A stretch of DNA of 10,517 nucleotides from assembly GCA_023249815.1 (NCBI GenBank), contig JAHFBX010000067.1, forward strand, positions 1 to 10,517, in the 5' to 3' direction. The DNA comes from Candidatus Eiseniibacteriota bacterium (lineage in GTDB: Bacteria > Eisenbacteria > RBG-16-71-46). The position numbers and the translations under genes are program-made. Under the pieces are notes generated by a model that ran no database searches, was not told the DNA's origin, and was given only the letters and a program-made list of their open reading frames with translations. Positions 6,437 to 10,517 of the stretch are shown piece by piece. Each line of letters opens with the position of its first letter. The stretch's first letter is position 1.

Positions 6437-9163
6437 ATGCTTCGCGCCTTGCTCTCGCATCCAGGTCTTCGCCGCCGGCCCCGCTCGCGCTCCCGCGCGG
6501 TATCGATCCTCCTCTTGCTCTGCGTCGCGAGCGGCCACACCGTGGCATCGCCACTACGCGCGCCTCGCCCCTCGCCCGGGCCGCTCGCTCCACTCGCCAC
6601 GAGCGGCGCGGAGACCCCACTCGAACGAGCCTGCGGCACCGATGTCGATGCCCTGGACGGAGCATTCCGAGCCGCCGTGACACGCGCCGCTCTGGGCGCC
6701 GCGACGGTGCTGCCGACGCCGAACTCCGTCGACATCGGCGAGATCGCCGTGCTCGAGGACGATGGGACGTTCTTCTTCCCGGACAAGAACGGGAACATCA
6801 ACCTCGACGTCGCGGCAGCAGCGCGAGCGTTCTATCGCACGCATGGCGACGACTACGACCAACTCGCATTCTGGCTCACGAGCGGCTTGAGCAACTGGCT
6901 CGGTTCGCCCACGGCGCTCGCGGCCGCGTGGCCCACACGCAACGCGAACCAGGGGATAGGGCTCTCGCTCTACGACTGGAACGCCGCGCTGGGTCTACCG
7001 CCGCGAGTGCAGACGCTGCTCACGATGAACGGTTTGGACCGCTACCCCGCGGATCCCTCCGTGGACGTCCCGGGGCTCCCGAACTACGTCACGCAGGACG
7101 TGCTGGCGCACGAGTTCGGCCACCAGTGGCTCGCCTATCCCATGGTGGACATCGGCGGCAGCCCCGCGACGGTGTTGCTCGGGCGCGCCTATCAGCATTG
7201 GAGCTTCTTCTTCGATTCCGACGGCTCGGTCATGGAGGGGCCGGATTGGGAGGCCGCGGGGCCGGACACGTTCTTCTCCCACCCGCCGATCGCGCGCTTC
7301 GGCCCGCTCGACCAGTACCTGATGGGCGTGCGCCCGGGCTCGCTGGTGGACTCGTTCTTCGTGATCTCCCCGGGCGCCCAGTTCTGGCCGCCCGGACCCT
7401 ACGTGACCTACAGCGATCCGAACGCGTCGCTCACCGCACGCGGGCCGAGCTGGCGTTTCGGAATCGAGGACGTCGTGACCGCGAATGGTTCGCGGCTCCC
7501 GCCTGCACCGCCTGTGCCGCCGACCGTCCGCGTGGCGTTCATCCTGATCGTCCCGCGGGGCTTCGCGGCTTCGCCAAGCGACCTTGCGAAACTCGACGGC
7601 ATCCGCGCCGCGTTCCCCACCACGGTGGCGCAGTACACGGGCGGTCGCATGCTGTTGGACGCGTCGCTCGACTCGCGCGCCGGCCGGCTGCGGCTCTCGC
7701 ACACCCGGCTGCCCGACACGGAGACGCCGGGGCTGGCACGGCCCGTGGGACTTCGGATACACGTGGATCAGGCTGGCATCCCGATCGCCGTGGATCCCTC
7801 CAGGGTGACGCTCCGTTGGCGGACCGATCCGTTCGCGTCGTGGTCGGTGGTGCCCATGACCCCGGTGACGCCGGATTCGTTCACCGCGTTCCTGCCCGGG
7901 GCAAGCTCCGGCACCACGATCCAGTATGCATTCGACGCCGACGCCGCGCCGGCGGGTGTCGTCGCCTCGCTTCCCGGCCATGGCCCTGCGTTCTCCACGC
8001 GTGTCGGCCCCGATGAGACCGCGCCGGTCGTGACGCACTGGGCGCAATACGCGCAGGCCGCCGCGCGCCTGCCGCAACCGCTCCTCGCGCGCGTCACCGA
8101 CAACCTGGGAGTCCAGCTCGTATGGTGCGAATACGAGGTGGAGGGCGGACCGACGCACTTCGTCGTTGCGACGAGCGCGGGTCGTGATTCGTTCATGGTG
8201 TCGATCGGCGCCGGCGTGCCGCAGGGTTCCAAGATCGGCTACCGTTTCGTGGCCCGCGACGCCTCGGCGGGGCTCAACATGGGTTACTCGAACGAGCTCT
8301 TCGACACGCTGCGCGTGGGGTTCGACCACGTGGACGGCTTTTGGAACCCGTCGCCGTGGACTCACTCCAACGTACGCTTCAACCGGCGCGACGAGTGGCA
8401 CCGCGTCGAGCTGGCGGGCGCGCCGGCGGGCTCGGGGGCATGGCATTGTGGCCGGGATTCGATTCCCTACGGCCCCTACCAGGACGCGGCGCTCACCAGC
8501 AGTCTCGTCTACGGCGTCGCACCCGGCTGCACGCTCACGTTCGCCCACCGCTATGACCTCGAGGAAGGATCTCCCACGGCGGCGTACGACGGTGCGCGCG
8601 TCGAGGTGCAGGTGAACGGCGGCGAGTTCGTCCCGGCGACCCCGGTGGACGGCTATTCCCACCTCATGACGTCGTCCGACCAGGGCCTGCCGCTCGACGC
8701 GCCGTGCTGGAGCGGCCGCCAGTCGAGTTGGCGGAACGAGCGCGTCGACCTCTCACCGTACGCGCCCGGCCCGATCCGCGTGCGATTCCGCATGAGCAGC
8801 GACCTGTTCGTGGGAGGTGGCGGCTGGTGGGTGGACGACGTGCGCGTGCGCTTCCCGAACCAGGCCACCGCCGGCGTGCCGCTCGGCTCGGAGACCCGCG
8901 TCGAGTTGGGGCCCCTGTGGCCGAATCCCTCGGCAGCGATGCTGCGCCAGGGCCTGCGCCTGTCGCGGGACGCGGACGTCGACTGGGCGCTCTACGATCT
9001 CGCCGGCCGGCGCGTCGTGACGCTGTGGCACGGCGCGCTCGCGGGCGGTTCGCGCGAGCTCGCGGCCTCGCCCCCGCGCACGCTGGCGGGCGGGCTCTAC
9101 TTCTCACGCGTGGTGGTGAACGGCGCCGCGACCGCGGCGAGGCGTGTGGCACTGCTTCGCTGA
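6437..9163 (+). CDS. Secreted HExxH putative metallopeptidase with Ig-like, beta-sandwich and FlgD-like C-terminal domains
   Basis: This encodes a 908-residue exported protein. Residues 1-20 are Arg-rich, 21-38 hydrophobic (signal peptide, possible cleavage near 38), then a Pro-rich linker. HEFGH (225-229) is a zinc-binding HExxH motif, followed by LLGRAYQHWSFFFDSDGSVMEG (247-268) and PLDQYLMG (290-297); H254 or E267 are candidate third ligands. Together with the preceding MNGLDRYPADP segment this matches, from memory, an uncharacterised bacterial HExxH family rather than classic metzincins, since HExxHxxGxxH is absent. Two Ig/FN3-like domains follow (about 435-525 and 527-625), then a beta-sandwich module ending in GGGGWWVDDVRVRF (793-806), common behind secreted proteases. 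A FlgD-like domain (about 823-908; LYDLAGRRVVTLW, then GGLYFSRVVVNG) closes the protein and resembles type A sorting domains. The 6437 ATG is preferred to 6410 or 6350 because it begins at the basic n-region of the signal peptide and lies right after a -10-like box. Confidence 0.85.
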   Translation: MLRALLSHPGLRRRPRSRSRAVSILLLLCVASGHTVASPLRAPRPSPGPLAPLATSGAETPLERACGTDVDALDGAFRAAVTRAALGAATVLPTPNSVDIGEIAVLEDDGTFFFPDKNGNINLDVAAAARAFYRTHGDDYDQLAFWLTSGLSNWLGSPTALAAAWPTRNANQGIGLSLYDWNAALGLPPRVQTLLTMNGLDRYPADPSVDVPGLPNYVTQDVLAHEFGHQWLAYPMVDIGGSPATVLLGRAYQHWSFFFDSDGSVMEGPDWEAAGPDTFFSHPPIARFGPLDQYLMGVRPGSLVDSFFVISPGAQFWPPGPYVTYSDPNASLTARGPSWRFGIEDVVTANGSRLPPAPPVPPTVRVAFILIVPRGFAASPSDLAKLDGIRAAFPTTVAQYTGGRMLLDASLDSRAGRLRLSHTRLPDTETPGLARPVGLRIHVDQAGIPIAVDPSRVTLRWRTDPFASWSVVPMTPVTPDSFTAFLPGASSGTTIQYAFDADAAPAGVVASLPGHGPAFSTRVGPDETAPVVTHWAQYAQAAARLPQPLLARVTDNLGVQLVWCEYEVEGGPTHFVVATSAGRDSFMVSIGAGVPQGSKIGYRFVARDASAGLNMGYSNELFDTLRVGFDHVDGFWNPSPWTHSNVRFNRRDEWHRVELAGAPAGSGAWHCGRDSIPYGPYQDAALTSSLVYGVAPGCTLTFAHRYDLEEGSPTAAYDGARVEVQVNGGEFVPATPVDGYSHLMTSSDQGLPLDAPCWSGRQSSWRNERVDLSPYAPGPIRVRFRMSSDLFVGGGGWWVDDVRVRFPNQATAGVPLGSETRVELGPLWPNPSAAMLRQGLRLSRDADVDWALYDLAGRRVVTLWHGALAGGSRELAASPPRTLAGGLYFSRVVVNGAATAARRVALLR

Positions 9164-9194
9164 AAGTCGGTCGGCCGCGTGGGCCTCGAAGCCC

Positions 9195-9845
9195 CTACCC
9201 TGCCGCGAGTCCGCGCTCGAGTGCCGCTCCCAGCTCGACGAGCCGGCGGTCGAAGAAGTGGCTGGCACCCTCGACCTCCTCGAGCCGTTTGGGTTCGGCC
9301 CAGGTCGGGAACACGCGCGCGAGATTCTCGGGGCGGCAGACCGCGTCCGCGGTTCCCTGGATGACGAGCTTCGGCACCGGAGCGCCGCGCATCTCGTCGA
9401 ACGTCTGCGTGTGGACCGGCGGTGCCACCATGATGAGCCGCTTCACCGCGGTCTCGGACGCCGCGACGCGCGACGCCACCCACGACCCGAACGAGAATCC
9501 CGCCACCCAGGCCTCCGCGGCTGGGTGACGCCGGCGGAGCCAATCGAGCAGCGCGAGCGAGTCGTGCAGCTCGCCGCGACCCTTGTCATGCACGCCCTCG
9601 CTCCTGCCCACGCCGCGGAAGTTGAAGCGCAGGACGGCGGCACCGCGCGCGTGGAGCGTCGCGGCGATGCGGTGGGTCACCTTGTTGTGGAGCGTTCCGC
9701 CGTAGAGCGGGTGCGGGTGGCAGACCAGCGCGACCCGCGCATGCGACTCGCCTTCGCGCTCCTGAAGCAGCCCCTCGAGTCGACCCGCCGGACCTGGAAG
9801 GTCCAGCGGCACCAGGCGCGATGCGCCGCCGGGCGCCTCGTTCAC
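9195..9845 (-). CDS. Alpha/beta hydrolase, COG2945-type
   Basis: This encodes a 216-residue serine hydrolase without a signal peptide, so cytoplasmic. CHPHPLYGGTLHNKV (42-56) and RFNFRGVGRSEG (73-84) are the hallmarks of the predicted hydrolases grouped as COG2945. The nucleophile elbow is GFSFGSW with S118; the acid is D167 (in GTADAVC) and the base H196 (GASHFFD). The lid is short and the length typical of the family (about 200-220). The natural substrate is unknown; esterase or peptidase activity is possible. It starts with GTG at 9845, which overlaps the TGA of the upstream gene (GTGA), so it is translated by coupling and has no Shine-Dalgarno site of its own. It converges on the metallopeptidase gene with only 31 bases between the stop codons and no clear terminator there. 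Confidence 0.92.
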   Translation of the reverse strand: MNEAPGGASRLVPLDLPGPAGRLEGLLQEREGESHARVALVCHPHPLYGGTLHNKVTHRIAATLHARGAAVLRFNFRGVGRSEGVHDKGRGELHDSLALLDWLRRRHPAAEAWVAGFSFGSWVASRVAASETAVKRLIMVAPPVHTQTFDEMRGAPVPKLVIQGTADAVCRPENLARVFPTWAEPKRLEEVEGASHFFDRRLVELGAALERGLAAG

Positions 9846-10324
9846 CGGCGGGCCGGTGGGAATCGCTTGGAGAGTCGCTCGTGCAGCTCGAGCGACGGAG
9901 TGGCGTAGTTGAGCCCGGCCCCATCACCCACCGCCAGCACGCAGCCCGTCTCCAGCATCCAGTCCTCGAGCCCCAGCGGCAGCACTTCGCGGAAGTCCAC
10001 GCTGTCGGCGGCGACTCGCGTGGGATACGGCTCGAACTCGTCGTTCCACTCGAGCGAGAAGAACACCTCGTCACCGCCGCGCAGGAGTCCGGCGGAGCTG
10101 AACCGCTCGAGCTCTCCCGGCTCCACGAGCAGCGCACCGCGGTGCTCGCGCGGCGGAATGCCCTCGGCTCGGAGCCGCCGTCGCACCGCCGGCTCCTCAC
10201 CCGGGCGCTCCTGTCCTTCGAGCACGGCGATCGCGGCGAGCTCGTAGTGAGGCAGGAGGTCGATGGCGTCCACGACCTCGGACACGCTGGCCTGCAGCCG
10301 GCCGTGATAGATGCGGTCACTCAC
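9842..10324 (-). CDS. Uncharacterised protein coupled to the alpha/beta hydrolase
   Basis: The product has 160 residues when started at GTG 10324 (VSDRIYHGR...). The frame continues to a TTG at 10393 that would add 23 mostly Pro/Arg residues with no Shine-Dalgarno site; GGAG at 10339-10336 on the minus strand lies 11 bases before the GTG, an imperfect spacing, so the start is uncertain. No signal peptide or membrane segment is seen. The sequence is acidic and mixed, with DAIDLLPHYELAAIAVLEGQ near the N-terminus, an arginine-rich helix, and VDFREVLPLGLEDWMLETGCVLAVGDG in the C-terminal third. I do not recognise a family. Its stop overlaps the hydrolase start (GTGA), so the two are co-translated and possibly functionally linked. 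Confidence 0.75.
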   Translation of the reverse strand: MSDRIYHGRLQASVSEVVDAIDLLPHYELAAIAVLEGQERPGEEPAVRRRLRAEGIPPREHRGALLVEPGELERFSSAGLLRGGDEVFFSLEWNDEFEPYPTRVAADSVDFREVLPLGLEDWMLETGCVLAVGDGAGLNYATPSLELHERLSKRFPPARR

Positions 10325-10411
10325 AGGATCACGGGCTCCGGAGGGCGGACGGGGTGGCGGCACGTGTCGTTGCGGAGGGGACGAAGGATCCAAGCCGCGG
10401 AAGCGCGAGCC

Positions 10412-10417
10412 AGTGTA
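10412..10417 (-). promoter_or_regulatory. Putative -10 box of the uncharacterised gene/hydrolase operon
   Basis: On the minus strand TACACT occurs in the context gcTACACTggctcgcg, nearly the same as gcTATGCTggctcgcg before the first small paralog (1595-1608). Transcription would start near 10405, twelve bases before the TTG or about 80 before the GTG start. A -35 box is not convincing. Confidence 0.4.
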
Positions 10418-10463
10418 GCGCGTGCGGTTCGTCCGCCGCTACCGCGGCAAGTCCCCTTGTGGT

Positions 10464-10513
10464 GCGTCAGTGAGCATGCACCCCCCCTAACGCGTCAGTG
10501 AAGCGGCACCCCC
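10464..10513. repeat. Two-copy direct repeat, 28-base period, at the right edge
   Basis: GCGTCAGTGA occurs at 10464-10473 and again at 10492-10501. Each is followed after four variable bases by GCACCCCC (10478-10485 and 10506-10513), so 18 of 22 positions match at an exact offset of 28. The region 10394-10517 carries no gene. Whether the array continues past the window edge cannot be seen. Confidence 0.7.
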
Positions 10514-10517
10514 TGCG

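Noticed and set aside
6497..6550. Tat signal or lipoprotein signal on the metallopeptidase
   Set aside because: The Arg-rich n-region does not fit the SRRxFLK pattern, and the cysteine at residue 29 is preceded by leucine rather than G, A or S as a lipobox needs. A standard Sec signal fits better.
5148..6680. Open frame of 510 codons on the plus strand across the deacetylase-like gene
   Set aside because: Its composition is shadow-like (Arg, Ala, Glu, Gln) and it runs opposite a gene with a good ribosome binding site and catalytic motifs. It also crosses the start of the metallopeptidase gene.
6995..8662. Long open frame of 555 codons on the minus strand opposite the metallopeptidase
   Set aside because: It is Arg/Glu/His-rich with no domain-like segments, a typical antisense shadow in GC-rich DNA. 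The plus-strand gene has clear motifs throughout.
9164..9194. Terminator between the convergent metallopeptidase and hydrolase genes
   Set aside because: Only a four-pair GGGC/GCCC stem can be formed and there is no T-tract on either strand.
10464..10513. CRISPR array
   Set aside because: Only two copies, with a 28-base period and almost no spacer between them; no cas genes are in the window.

Overview
The window is GC-rich (roughly 70 percent by eye) bacterial chromosomal DNA. It is densely packed, with eight complete protein-coding genes and one truncated gene at the left edge. No tRNA, rRNA, CRISPR array, transposase or phage gene is visible. The lineage hint comes from the large secreted protein: it ends in a FlgD-like/type A sorting-like beta domain of the kind that closes many exported proteins in FCB-group and Candidatus Eisenbacteria-like genomes. 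With the high GC and the Shine-Dalgarno sites, an uncultured Eisenbacteria-like or related phylum is my best guess, but this is inference from style only.

Layout. Positions 1-186 (+) are the C-terminal end of a cupin-domain protein, probably an XRE-cupin regulator. It is followed by a strong terminator-like hairpin and then an MFS transporter (266-1558, +). Two small membrane-anchored proteins follow on the same strand (1643-2026 and 2129-2503). They are diverged tandem paralogs, and each has its own promoter-like sequence. A long-chain acyl-CoA synthetase (2576-4288, -) converges on them across a GC-rich hairpin. Upstream of it on the minus strand lies a translationally coupled pair: a NodB-like polysaccharide deacetylase-related protein (5055-6326) and a SAM-dependent methyltransferase (4321-5058). 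Divergent from that pair is a 908-residue secreted HExxH putative metallopeptidase (6437-9163, +). The right end holds a second coupled minus-strand pair, an unrecognised protein (9842-10324 or 10393) and a COG2945-type alpha/beta hydrolase (9195-9845). The final 55 bases carry two copies of a 28-bp-period direct repeat that runs towards the right edge.

No single pathway unites the window. The deacetylase/methyltransferase pair suggests glycan or envelope modification, and the acyl-CoA synthetase activates fatty acids. The most distinctive observations are the uncharacterised tandem paralog pair, a recurrent TANNCT promoter element that sits in leaderless position before at least two genes, the HExxH protein with its modular secretion architecture, the terminator-like hairpin wedged directly before the MFS ribosome binding site, and the right-edge repeat. 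No obvious new defence or mobile system is present. There is no gene-free stretch longer than 300 bases.
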